NCBI GenBank assembly: GCA_030432235.1
Contig: JAUIHT010000001.1
Span: 744,001 to 808,000, forward strand
Direction of reading: 5' to 3'
DNA length: 64,000 bases
Origin: Verrucomicrobiia bacterium
Lineage (GTDB): Bacteria > Verrucomicrobiota > Verrucomicrobiia > Opitutales > Cerasicoccaceae
In this document: piece after piece, positions 54,125-62,178 of the stretch
Numbering within the stretch: the first letter of the stretch is position 1
Layout: the number at the start of each line of letters is the position of its first letter
Notes under the pieces: model-generated
What the model saw: only the letters and a program-made list of their open reading frames with translations
What the model was told of the DNA's origin: nothing
Database searches by the model: none
Program-made: the position numbers and the translations under genes

Positions 54125-54673
54125 TCATCCTCCGAACAGCCGGTAGCTGTCGGGGTTGTCAGGCAGGACCCAGTGGAAGCCGGCTTCGCAGAAGACCGCG
54201 ATGGCGTTGGCCAGGATAATGAGGGCAAAGAGTCCCAAGGTGGCTTTGCTAAGCATGCCCAACTTTTTGGGGGCTTCCGAGCCAAAGCTTTTATCGAATA
54301 TCAGGTGGAGTCCGCAGAGCAGTATAATAACGACAAAGACGACAAAGGCCCAGGTATAGAGGTGCATGCCGAAGGCCGGATTACCGTAGCCGGGGTCGTC
54401 GGGAGCGATGTGCAGCAGGACCTGCCGTCCTGAAATCGACGCGCCGATCAAAGCCCCGACGATGGCCATTCCGAAATGGCTGGCCTGGGTGCCGCGGACG
54501 ATGTTGAGCACGGCCCCGCTGGCTGCCAGCATCATGCCCATGCGCTGCAGGATGCAGAGGGGGCAGGGGTACTCGCTATCGAGGAACTGTATCCCGAAGG
54601 CCCCCAGCAGGACACCGCTGATACCCAGAATGTAGAGGTGATTGAGAAAGTGGGATATGCGTGCCGAATCCAT
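54125..54673 (-). CDS. DsbB-like disulfide bond formation protein
   Basis: This 182-residue inner-membrane protein has about four to five helices. YPCPLCILQRMGMM (Cys37, Cys40) is the quinone-linked CxxC and Arg region of DsbB. The second periplasmic Cys pair of E. coli DsbB is missing: the loop GRQVLLHIAPDDPGYGNPAFGMHLYTWAF has no cysteine. A shortened mechanism or a partner protein supplying the thiols is possible. A 51-residue membrane protein gene ends 15 bp before its start, probably in the same operon. Confidence 0.82.
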   Translation of the reverse strand: MDSARISHFLNHLYILGISGVLLGAFGIQFLDSEYPCPLCILQRMGMMLAASGAVLNIVRGTQASHFGMAIVGALIGASISGRQVLLHIAPDDPGYGNPAFGMHLYTWAFVVFVVIILLCGLHLIFDKSFGSEAPKKLGMLSKATLGLFALIILANAIAVFCEAGFHWVLPDNPDSYRLFGG

Positions 54674-54688
54674 GGTGAGTCGTGCGGA

Positions 54689-54844
54689 TTACAGGCTGAC
54701 GGGCAGCGTGTCACTGGTATGATAGAGAAACAGCCCAAGTATGCACGCAGCGGTCACAAAAAAGAGAATCAGGGGCAGATGTTTCTTTTTGGAAAATGCA
54801 GACGCTGTCAGTGCCAGGAGTAGTAGAAAAATGAGTGCATCCAT
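54689..54844 (-). CDS. 51-residue two-helix membrane protein upstream of dsbB-like gene
   Basis: The minus strand from an ATG at 54844 reads MDALIFLLLLALTASAFSKK, then a second hydrophobic segment (about residues 23-41), and ends DTLPVSL with a TAA at 54689. The hairpin of two helices joined by KKKH is well formed. It lies between hemF (66 bp upstream) and the dsbB-like gene (15 bp downstream). No family is recognised. Position suggests an accessory small protein of the DsbB-like enzyme, which is inference. Confidence 0.6.
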   Translation of the reverse strand: MDALIFLLLLALTASAFSKKKHLPLILFFVTAACILGLFLYHTSDTLPVSL

Positions 54845-54910
54845 GCGCCGATGTAATTTGCGGCCAGGCCTGCTGTCAATGGACGAAACGGCCTGTCAGT
54901 AGTTGCCAGG

Positions 54911-55819
54911 CTACACCCAGTCGCGGGGGACGAGGTATTTTTCCAAAAGCTCGGCCTCGGGGGTGCCTTGTTCGGGTGTGTGCCCGTACTCCCAGCGGAC
55001 TTCCGGCGGGAGAGACATGAGGATGCTTTCAGTGCGGCCCTTCGATTGGAGCCCGAAGAGCGTGCCACGGTCGTAGAGCAGGTTGAACTCCACGTAGCGG
55101 CCCCGGCGGATGGTTTGCCAGCGGCGTTCGCGTTCGCCATAGGGGGTGTCCTTGCGGCGGGCCACGATGGCGCGGTAGGCCTCGGCATAGGTCTTGGCCA
55201 CGCCGAGGGTGAAGCTTTTTGCCGCCTCAAAGCCTCCCTCATTGTAATCGTCGAAGAAGAGGCCGCCGATGCCGCGCTGCTCGTTGCGATGGGGCAGGGC
55301 AAAGTAGTCGTCGCACCACTGCTTGAGGCGCGGGTAGAGGTCCTCGCCGTAGGGCTCACAGCACTCCCGCGCGGCGCGATGCCAGTCCTGCGCGTCCTCC
55401 TCGAAGCCGTAGTAGGGCGTCAGATCAAAACCGCCGCCGAACCACCAGACGGGCTCCTCGCCGGGCTTTTCCGTGAGGAAGTAGCGCACGTTGGCGTGGG
55501 AAGTGGGCGCGTAGGGGTTGCGCGGGTGGATGACCACGCTCACGCCCATGGCCTGGAAACTTCGCCCGGCCAGCTCTGGACGTCGCGCACTGGCGCTGGG
55601 AGGTAGGGCCGGACCGCCTACGTCGGAGAAGTTCACACCGGCCTTTTCAAAGACCTCGCCGGTGAAGGCGCGTGATTCGCCCCCGCCGCCATCTGGGCGC
55701 TCCCACTGGTCGACGGTGAACGTGCCTTCGGGATCGAGCTCGCTCAGGACGCGGCAGATGGTCTCCTGGGCATTTTGCAGTTGTGCGCGGATGTCGTCGA
55801 TGTCTTCGGGCTTTTCCAT
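54911..55819 (-). CDS. hemF: Oxygen-dependent coproporphyrinogen III oxidase (HemF)
   Basis: This 302-residue cytoplasmic enzyme converts coproporphyrinogen III to protoporphyrinogen IX with O2. [70 protein letters not shown] and [20 protein letters not shown] are the family's signature blocks; normal length. It indicates aerobic haem synthesis. It is divergent from the PlsC-type gene, with 72 bp between the starts. A partial second copy of its 3' end remains at 54055-54114. Confidence 0.97.
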   Translation of the reverse strand: MEKPEDIDDIRAQLQNAQETICRVLSELDPEGTFTVDQWERPDGGGGESRAFTGEVFEKAGVNFSDVGGPALPPSASARRPELAGRSFQAMGVSVVIHPRNPYAPTSHANVRYFLTEKPGEEPVWWFGGGFDLTPYYGFEEDAQDWHRAARECCEPYGEDLYPRLKQWCDDYFALPHRNEQRGIGGLFFDDYNEGGFEAAKSFTLGVAKTYAEAYRAIVARRKDTPYGERERRWQTIRRGRYVEFNLLYDRGTLFGLQSKGRTESILMSLPPEVRWEYGHTPEQGTPEAELLEKYLVPRDWV

Positions 55820-55891
55820 GGGCGTTGCCGCGGAAAAATCGGCCTGCCGCTTGCGAATAGCAAGGGAAATGGCATATTAGCGCCGCTTAAG

Positions 55892-56653
55892 ATGCTAACG
55901 GATCGCACCAGTGCTTTGGCCACCCGCACCTTGCAGGGCTACCTGTGGTGGAAGTTTCATCGTCATTTTCACAGTGTGAGAGTCAGTGGGGAGCACGGGC
56001 AGCTTGAGGTGCAGGGGCACGATTCGAATCGCCCGCTTATCCTGTACGGCAACCATTGCAGTTGGTGGGATGCCTTTTTCGTTTTCATGCTGGGGCGGCG
56101 TTTTGGTTTGGACATGAGAGTGATGATGGAAGAGCGCAATTTGCGCCGCTATCCGTTCTTTAGGTATACGGGTGCGTTCGGTGTTGATTTGTCGAACGAG
56201 CGTTCCCGGGCCCGGAGTCTGTTGCATGCCGTTCGTTTTTTGCGTCAAGACACGCAGCATCCGCGTGCGCTGCTGATTTACCCGCATGGGCGGTTGGTCT
56301 CCCCACTGGAAAAGCAATGGCCGCCTTTCCAACCCGGGCTGGAGGCGTTGCTGCGTTTGTGTCCTCAGGCAAGGGCGGTGCCTGTCGCGCATGAGATCGT
56401 GCCAGGCCGGCATGATCGACAGGAGGTTTTTATCGAGGTGGGTCGCCCGCTTTCCGCTGCGGCCAGGCCGTGCGTGGAAGCTCTGGAAAAGGCGCTTCAC
56501 CAAACGCGTGCTGTGCTTGTGGCCAAAGCCCTTGGTGAACCGGACGAACGGGCATTTTACCTGAGAGCCCCCTCACAAGGCTTGCAGTTGACCCCGCGCC
56601 GTGGAAACTCCGTCCCCAAATGGACTTTTCAGGAAAAAGCCTCTGCATCCTAG
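55892..56653 (+). CDS. PlsC-type acyltransferase
   Basis: This 253-residue protein (ATG at 55892; the frame is open earlier only antisense to hemF) has the acyltransferase block I as LYGNHCSWWD: His55 and Asp60 in the Hx4D motif. Block III is LLIYPHGRLVSPL, where the usual 'FPEGTRS' Glu-Gly is replaced by HG, so substrate binding may differ. It probably acylates a lysophospholipid or another lipid-like acceptor. Its end overlaps the SDR gene start by 34 bp in another frame. Confidence 0.8.
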   Translation: MLTDRTSALATRTLQGYLWWKFHRHFHSVRVSGEHGQLEVQGHDSNRPLILYGNHCSWWDAFFVFMLGRRFGLDMRVMMEERNLRRYPFFRYTGAFGVDLSNERSRARSLLHAVRFLRQDTQHPRALLIYPHGRLVSPLEKQWPPFQPGLEALLRLCPQARAVPVAHEIVPGRHDRQEVFIEVGRPLSAAARPCVEALEKALHQTRAVLVAKALGEPDERAFYLRAPSQGLQLTPRRGNSVPKWTFQEKASAS

Positions 56654-57528
56654 GCTGCGGTTACGTGGGCGAAGCCGTTGCGCGTGCGGCACTGCAAGGC
56701 GGCATGACCGTGACTGCACTCACACGTAACCCGGAAAAGGCTGCGGCTCTGCGCGAACTGGGCCTGGCGAAGGTGGTCGTGACGGAGTTGGATAAAGACG
56801 ACTGGCATGGTGAGCTTTCGCCGGAGCAGGACTTCGTGCTGAACTGCGTTAGCAGCGCCGGGGGCGGGCTGGACGGTTACCGCAAGTCCTACGTGGACGG
56901 CCAGCGGTCCGTGCTGCGCTGGGCAGCCGCCGCCGGTACGATCGGCACGCTGGTTTATACGGGCGTGACCAGTGTCTACGCGTATTACGACGGCGAACTG
57001 GTCACCGAGGACGACGTCACGGAGGCGCAATCGCCTTCCGGTGAAATCCTCCTCGAAGCCGAGAAGGTACTTTTTGATAAGCCGCATCCCGGTATTGAGC
57101 GCGCGATGGTCCTGCGGCTCGGTGGCATCTACGGGCCTACACGTCACCACTTGCTGGACCAACTTCGTCGGGGCGAGACCACCTTCGCCGGGCGAGGGGA
57201 CTTCGTCGTGAATTACATCCACCGCGACGATATAGTCAGCGCGGTCTTTGCCTGCTTCGGCGCGCCGGAGTCCATCGGGGATCGCGCCTACAATGTTGTC
57301 GACGGTCACTATCCGAGCAAGGCGGAGATCGTCGAGTGGCTCGCTGCGCAGCTCGGCATGTCCAAGCCGGATTTCGACCCAGACGCCCAGACGGCCCGCG
57401 CGGGTGTCCGCCAGGGCCCCCAGGGCAAGATGCCCAATCGCCGCGTCGACACCACACGCATCCGAAAAGAACTCGGCTGGTCACCGAAGTATGTAGATTT
57501 CCGCGAAGGCTATCGGGAACTTTTGTAA
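56620..57528 (+). CDS. NAD(P)-binding extended-SDR family protein (YeeZ-like)
   Basis: This 302-residue protein has an N-terminal Rossmann motif LCILGCGYVGEAVARAAL and ends as an extended SDR (VRQGPQGKMPNRRVDTTRIRKELGWSPKY). TGVTSVYAYYDG lacks the full YxxxK motif at the expected spacing, as in the YeeZ/atypical group, so catalytic activity is uncertain. Partly overlapping the PlsC-type gene, it is probably co-transcribed with it. Confidence 0.85.
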   Translation: MDFSGKSLCILGCGYVGEAVARAALQGGMTVTALTRNPEKAAALRELGLAKVVVTELDKDDWHGELSPEQDFVLNCVSSAGGGLDGYRKSYVDGQRSVLRWAAAAGTIGTLVYTGVTSVYAYYDGELVTEDDVTEAQSPSGEILLEAEKVLFDKPHPGIERAMVLRLGGIYGPTRHHLLDQLRRGETTFAGRGDFVVNYIHRDDIVSAVFACFGAPESIGDRAYNVVDGHYPSKAEIVEWLAAQLGMSKPDFDPDAQTARAGVRQGPQGKMPNRRVDTTRIRKELGWSPKYVDFREGYRELL

Positions 57529-57650
57529 GGTGACTGAACAAATCGCGCCTCTACTTTGTGAAAAGGTGATATTTGACATTGTGTGGCGTGGGTGCTGAGC
57601 ATGAGGATGCGCGGACGTCACCTCCTTCGCCTTATCGCCATTTCCTTATC

Positions 57651-58550
57651 ATGTCCGCAGACTGTGTATTGCAAACCAAGGCGCTGACCAAGCGCTTCCG
57701 CCAGGTCACTGCGCTGGATCGCTTAAATCTTGAGCTCCACGCCGGCGAGGTGCTGGCCCTGCTCGGGTCGAACGGCTCGGGCAAGTCGACGACCTTCCGC
57801 TTGCTGCTGAATATTTACCAGCCGACCGATGGCGAGGCCTTCCTCCTGGGTCAGCCCAGCCGCAAGCTCAACGGGCGCGACTTCGACAAGGTCAGCTATG
57901 TTTCCGAGGGGCAAAAGCTGCCTCTCTGGATGACCGTCCGGGGCTTTCTGGATTTCTGCGCGGGCTTCTACCAGGAGTGGGATGCCGGGATGTGTCAGCG
58001 CCTGGTCGAGAGTTTCGGGCTGCACGAGGGGCAGAAGCTGAAATTCCTCTCCCGGGGCCAGCGTATGAAGGCGGCTCTGGCCAGTGTGCTGCCCTCGCGT
58101 CCGAAAATTCTGCTGCTGGATGAGCCGTTCAGCGGGCTTGACGTGGAGACGCGCGCGCAGGTCAGTCACCTGCTGCGTACATTAGCCCAGGAGCATTCCC
58201 TCGCCATCGTTCTGACCACGCACGACGTCGAGGAGGTGGAGCCGGTGGCTACACGCGTAGCGATTCTCAGCCGGGGAGAGCTTAAGCTGGACGAGCCCTT
58301 GGCCAACTACCTCGGGCGGCACCGTCTGCTCCAGCTTGAAGGCGCGTCGCTGGAATCCCTGCCGGAGGAGCTACGGGCACTTTTTCGCCCGATGCCGAAT
58401 ACGCCGCCACCGGGCTGGTATTTTACTGACCGCAATGAGCCCGCACTGCAAGAGCGCCTCCAGGCCTCCATGTCGGAGGGGGCGCGGGCCAGCCTGCTTC
58501 CGATGAACCTGCGCCAGATTTTAACAGCCCACTCCCTGCCGGTAGTATGA
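57651..58550 (+). CDS. ABC exporter ATPase (ABC-2 type)
   Basis: This 299-residue ATPase starts at the ATG at 57651. It has Walker A LLGSNGSGKST (residues 38-48), signature LSRGQRMK, Walker B ILLLDEPFSGLD and switch His in TTHDVEEVE. The C-terminal 80 residues are a variable domain seen in YtrB/CcmA-like exporters. The stop overlaps the start of the membrane protein gene (ATGA). Substrate is unknown. Confidence 0.93.
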   Translation: MSADCVLQTKALTKRFRQVTALDRLNLELHAGEVLALLGSNGSGKSTTFRLLLNIYQPTDGEAFLLGQPSRKLNGRDFDKVSYVSEGQKLPLWMTVRGFLDFCAGFYQEWDAGMCQRLVESFGLHEGQKLKFLSRGQRMKAALASVLPSRPKILLLDEPFSGLDVETRAQVSHLLRTLAQEHSLAIVLTTHDVEEVEPVATRVAILSRGELKLDEPLANYLGRHRLLQLEGASLESLPEELRALFRPMPNTPPPGWYFTDRNEPALQERLQASMSEGARASLLPMNLRQILTAHSLPVV

Positions 58551-60064
58551 AGACTCTGCTGCATATTTTGAAAAAGGACCTGCGGCGGTATGCCTGGGCC
58601 TGGGGGGTGCTGGCGGTCTGCGCGGTTGCACGGGTTTACCTCGACGGCACCACGGCGGGTATGCTGGATAATGACTTCAACCAGTTCCTCAGCTTTGTCA
58701 CCAGTATCATTGGCAGTATTCTAGGCTTCGTGCTGGTCGTCATGGTCGTGCAGGAGGAAAGCCTGAGCGATCCCGACGCCTACTGGATTACCCGTCCGGT
58801 CAATCGCCTGCATCTGCTCTTCAGCAAGTTGGTCTTCCTCGTGCTGGTGGTCATCCTGCCGCAGGTGCTGGCCGATAGCCTGGTTTTGGTTCTCAACGAC
58901 GGCTCCGGCCGCGTGGGCTTTGCACTGGCGGGGATTTTTCCGGCCCTGGCGATATGGCAGTCCCAGGTCTTCCTCGCCGCCCAGACGCGTTCGCTGCCGC
59001 GCTACCTGCTGCTGGTGGTCTGCCTCGTCGTGGGCTTTTACATCGTGTTGTTTGCGCTGGCATTTTTGGGAACCTCCATTCTGGGGGACATCTACGATAT
59101 CGACATGGGAGTGCTCCCGGCGGACACGCCCTCGTGGGTTACAGAGCTGGTGCAAACGGTTCTCTGGCTCGCGGGTGGCTTCGGGATATTGGCCTTTTAC
59201 TACCTCCGCCGCAAGCGCCTGCTGGCCTGGTTGTGCCTGCTGCCGCTGGTCCTGGCCTCCGCTATCCTGACCACCGGAGGCAGCAGTTCGGGCTTCCTGC
59301 CGGGTTTCGATATGAACTTCGAAAGCGACGTGGAGATTATCTCCGTGCGCGAGAGTGGCACCCGCTTTACGCCAGAAGGGGAGTTTGTCACGTACGAAGC
59401 GGAGATTCAGGTGCCGCAGGTGGAGTCCGGCCAGGACGTCTGGGTCCAGGTTAACTACATGGAGTTGGCCTCAGCCGGTGCGAGCTTCCATATTGAGGGC
59501 AACTACCGGAGCCAACTCCTGAACTCGGCGAGCCTGCGTGGCGACACCTACCAGTTGCGGCTCGGTTCGCTCAAAAAAGCCGACGCCGAAAAGCTCGGGG
59601 ATGCGATCAATATCTCCGGAGGGCTGGAGATCAGCCTGTCCAGCCAGCAGCCGCTGGCAACGCTGCCGCTCAAGGAAGGCGCGAGCCTTACCGTGAATGG
59701 CAAACGCCTTGTCATCGGCTCCTATTACCGCGATGAAGGCAACCTGGTGCTTGAGCTTGCCGCTATCATCCCGAATTCCAGCTTCGAGGCGGAGCAGCTC
59801 AGCGACCCCGCTGAGGCGTTCCTCGGGCAGTTCAGCTTTGCCCTCAAGGACAAGCAGAGCGGTCAGCTTCAGATTGGGGAGCTGGGCGGCGGCTATGACT
59901 TTGGCATGTCGGCTAACAAGATCACCGGGCAGGCTCAGTTCAAGCTGGCTCCGGATGAGTCGGTTGACGCCTACGAGCTTCAGGTTTTTACCCGTGTGGT
60001 CGATGGACGTGATTGGGTATTCGTCGATGCCGACAAGGTGCCGTTGCAAAAGCAAACCCGTTAG
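58547..60064 (+). CDS. ABC exporter membrane protein with large C-terminal domain
   Basis: The protein has 505 residues. The N-terminal 240 have about six hydrophobic helices (near 17-33, 48-72, 88-112, 120-150, 160-185, 205-250). The C-terminal half (about 250-505) is mostly beta-rich and soluble, probably periplasmic, with no recognised domain. It forms the membrane part of the exporter with the upstream ATPase, as shown by the 4-bp overlap. Confidence 0.82.
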   Translation: MKTLLHILKKDLRRYAWAWGVLAVCAVARVYLDGTTAGMLDNDFNQFLSFVTSIIGSILGFVLVVMVVQEESLSDPDAYWITRPVNRLHLLFSKLVFLVLVVILPQVLADSLVLVLNDGSGRVGFALAGIFPALAIWQSQVFLAAQTRSLPRYLLLVVCLVVGFYIVLFALAFLGTSILGDIYDIDMGVLPADTPSWVTELVQTVLWLAGGFGILAFYYLRRKRLLAWLCLLPLVLASAILTTGGSSSGFLPGFDMNFESDVEIISVRESGTRFTPEGEFVTYEAEIQVPQVESGQDVWVQVNYMELASAGASFHIEGNYRSQLLNSASLRGDTYQLRLGSLKKADAEKLGDAINISGGLEISLSSQQPLATLPLKEGASLTVNGKRLVIGSYYRDEGNLVLELAAIIPNSSFEAEQLSDPAEAFLGQFSFALKDKQSGQLQIGELGGGYDFGMSANKITGQAQFKLAPDESVDAYELQVFTRVVDGRDWVFVDADKVPLQKQTR

Positions 60065-60178
60065 CTGCGGCTTTAGGCATTTGCATTCGGCGGGGCTTGA
60101 CTCTGTGGGTCGGTCCGCGCTTTGTTAGACCTTTTAGAGAAACCCGCAAACTTTCAAAACCCCAAACATTTTAATACT

Positions 60179-60487
60179 ATGGCAGGCGTCGGTAAATTGA
60201 TGAAGCAGATGAAGAAAATGCAGCAGCAGATGGATACGCTGCAGGAAGAACTCGCGGCGATGGAGCTACCCGTCTCCAGCGGTGGCGGGGCCATCAACAT
60301 CACCGTCAACGGCCAGGGCGAATTCAAGGCCCTGAAGCTCGACCCCGAATTTCTCAAGGAAGACGCCGCCTTTGTTGAAGAGACGCTGCTGGCCGCCATT
60401 CAGGAGGCAGCCGCCAAGGCCAAGGAGGTTAACGAGGCCGAAATGGGCAAGCTCACGCAGGGCATCCAAATGCCGGGGCTGATGTAA
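60179..60487 (+). CDS. ybaB: YbaB/EbfC nucleoid-associated protein
   Basis: This 102-residue protein starts at ATG 60179 with GKLMKQMKKMQQQMDTLQEEL, the N-terminal helix of the family, and ends GKLTQGIQMPGLM, also typical. SSGGGAINITVNGQGEFKALKLDPEFL is the core sheet. It forms tweezers-like dimers that bind DNA. As in most bacteria it lies just before recR; dnaX is not upstream. Confidence 0.95.
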   Translation: MAGVGKLMKQMKKMQQQMDTLQEELAAMELPVSSGGGAINITVNGQGEFKALKLDPEFLKEDAAFVEETLLAAIQEAAAKAKEVNEAEMGKLTQGIQMPGLM

Positions 60488-60490
60488 GGG

Positions 60491-60574
60491 TAAGTCGAAA
60501 GACAAAAGCTAAAAGACGAAAGCTAATGATACGATTTTTGCTTTAGACTTTAGGCTTTCGACTTTTGACTCTTA
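60491..60574. repeat. Inverted repeat with heptanucleotide units upstream of recR
   Basis: The left arm (60491-60526, starting TAAGTCGAAAGACAAAAGCT) and right arm (60541-60574) are imperfect inverted copies built of 7-bp units like AAAAGAC, GAAAGAC and AAAAGCT. The same units occur at 49966-49993 before thrH, including TTTAGGCTTTCG in both. The element fills the gap between ybaB and recR and leaves no Shine-Dalgarno site for recR. Confidence 0.8.
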
Positions 60575-60579
60575 CTCCC

Positions 60580-61176
60580 ATGAACGAGTCCCTCGATAGA
60601 GTCCAGGAGCTGCTGAAGAAGCTGCCGGGGCTCGGCTATCGCTCGGCCGAGCGCATCGCCCTGCATTTGCTGGTGGAGAAGCCCGAGAGGCTCGAGCCCC
60701 TGCTGACCGCCTTGCAGGATGCCGCGACCACGTTGCATCGCTGTCCGGTGACGGGAAACATCACCGAGGGCGAGTACTGTCCCATCTATGATAATCCCGC
60801 GCGGCGGCGTGAGCTGGTCTGTGTGGTCGAGACCGTGCCGGATCTGCTGGCCTTTGAGCGCGCCGGGGTTTTTCAGGGCACCTATCACGTCCTGCACGGC
60901 AAGCTCTCGCCCCTGCACAACGTGGGCCCGGAGGACCTCAATCTGACCGCGTTGAAGGAGCGGGTAGAGCGCGACGGCGTCACGGAGATCATCCTGGCGC
61001 TGGGCAATGACGTCGAGGGCGAGTCCACCTGCCACTACATTCAGGATGTCCTGTTGGGTGGGCGCGAGGGTCTGGAGATGAGCCGGATCGGCTTCGGCTT
61101 GCCGAGCGGGGGAGGGGTGACCTTTGCCGACTCGGCTACATTGCGTAGCGCGATTGAGGCCCGTCGTAAATTTTGA
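60580..61176 (+). CDS. recR: Recombination mediator RecR with a degenerate zinc site
   Basis: This 198-residue protein (ATG at 60580) starts with the RecR helix-hairpin-helix (LLKKLPGLGYRSAERIALHLL) and has the Toprim domain (ELVCVVETVPDLLAFERAG; GHLSP-like KLSPLHNVGPEDL) and the C-terminal IGFGLPSGGGVTFADSATL. The zinc-ribbon part reads CPVT...CPIY: Cys55 and Cys67 remain but the second Cys of each CxxC pair is Thr58 and Tyr70. RecR normally has four zinc cysteines, so this one may be metal-free. It works with RecF/RecO in gap repair. Confidence 0.95.
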   Translation: MNESLDRVQELLKKLPGLGYRSAERIALHLLVEKPERLEPLLTALQDAATTLHRCPVTGNITEGEYCPIYDNPARRRELVCVVETVPDLLAFERAGVFQGTYHVLHGKLSPLHNVGPEDLNLTALKERVERDGVTEIILALGNDVEGESTCHYIQDVLLGGREGLEMSRIGFGLPSGGGVTFADSATLRSAIEARRKF

Positions 61177-61260
61177 TCGGAGCTTTCACCGATACCTTCA
61201 AATCCTGCGAAGTTTGGCCCATGATTTGCTTTTAAATGAAGCAGGACTGGCCCGGTCGAA

Positions 61261-61277
61261 TGTTACAGATTGTAACA
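61261..61277. promoter_or_regulatory. Perfect inverted repeat upstream of the TonB-energising operon
   Basis: TGTTACAGATTGTAACA is a 7-bp perfect inverted repeat with a 3-bp centre, followed at once by TTGTTACG, which repeats one half site. It lies about 120 bp before the DUF3450 gene, a good position for an operator. The regulator is unknown. Confidence 0.55.
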
Positions 61278-61394
61278 TTGTTACGTTAGGGTGACGCGGA
61301 TATTACGGTAGGGCAAATTCTTCCGACGAGAGCCGCGAAAGGGGTTATCGGCGTTGACGATCTGGGAAAAGTCGCCCGTTTTGGCGCCTTTCCC

Positions 61395-62159
61395 ATGAAA
61401 ATCCGAACCCTTTCACTAGCTATTGCTACCGGACTCGCTGCCCTGAGCGCCTCAGCCCAGGATGCCAGCATCGATAAGACGCGTACCTCCCTGCAGGAGT
61501 GGGTCGAGACGCGCCAAATCATCGCCAAGGAGAAGGCTGACTGGACCCTCCTCAAGCAGACACTTATAGATACCAAGGAGCTGCTCAGCACCCAGCAGAC
61601 TCAGCTTGAGGAGAAGCTGAAGGAGCTGGAGGAGTCCAAGACGGCAGCCGATGACGAACGCGAAAAGCTCATGGCCGAGAATGCCGAGCTGAAGGCAGCC
61701 ACGGACGTGCTCAAGGCCAAGGTCAGCGAGATAGAGGTCAACCTGCTCGCCATTATTCCCTCCTTCCCGGAAACGCTGCAGGACGCCATCGACCCGCTCA
61801 TGCGCCGTATTCCCAAGCCGGGCTCCGAGAGCAAGGCCTCTCTGGGCGAACGCGTGCAGAACATCGTCGGGATTCTTAGCCAGGCGGAGAAGTTCAACGG
61901 CAAAATCTCCCTCGTCAACCGCACCCAGGCGTTGCCCGATGGCCGCGAGGTGCAGGTCAGCACGCTCTACTGGGGACTCGGCCAGGCCTACTTCGTCGAC
62001 ACCACCGGTACTTACGCCGGTGTCGGGTTCCCCACGTCTGAGGGCTGGGTCTACGAGGAAGTCGCCGGCTTCGCCCCCGACGTCAACAAGCTCATCTCCA
62101 TCTACGAGGGGGAAGCCACGGATGTGACCTTTATCCCGGTGCCAGCCTCCATCAAGTAA
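61395..62159 (+). CDS. DUF3450-family periplasmic protein
   Basis: This 254-residue protein has a signal peptide (residues 1-21, SASAQ), a long coiled coil (about 45-115) and a C-terminal region with RVQNIVGILSQAEKFNGKISL and YWGLGQAYFVD, typical of DUF3450. In many Proteobacteria and related groups DUF3450 genes precede the TtpC-ExbB-ExbD-TonB cluster that energises outer-membrane receptors. Here it is followed by exactly such genes, 19 bp away. Confidence 0.9.
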   Translation: MKIRTLSLAIATGLAALSASAQDASIDKTRTSLQEWVETRQIIAKEKADWTLLKQTLIDTKELLSTQQTQLEEKLKELEESKTAADDEREKLMAENAELKAATDVLKAKVSEIEVNLLAIIPSFPETLQDAIDPLMRRIPKPGSESKASLGERVQNIVGILSQAEKFNGKISLVNRTQALPDGREVQVSTLYWGLGQAYFVDTTGTYAGVGFPTSEGWVYEEVAGFAPDVNKLISIYEGEATDVTFIPVPASIK

Positions 62160-62178
62160 GCCTTTTGCTCCTCAAGCT

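Noticed and set aside
53625-54146. Plus-strand frame of 173 codons across the hairpin array and the Dabb gene
   Set aside because: It begins in the repeat array and is antisense to the Dabb gene and the hemF remnant.
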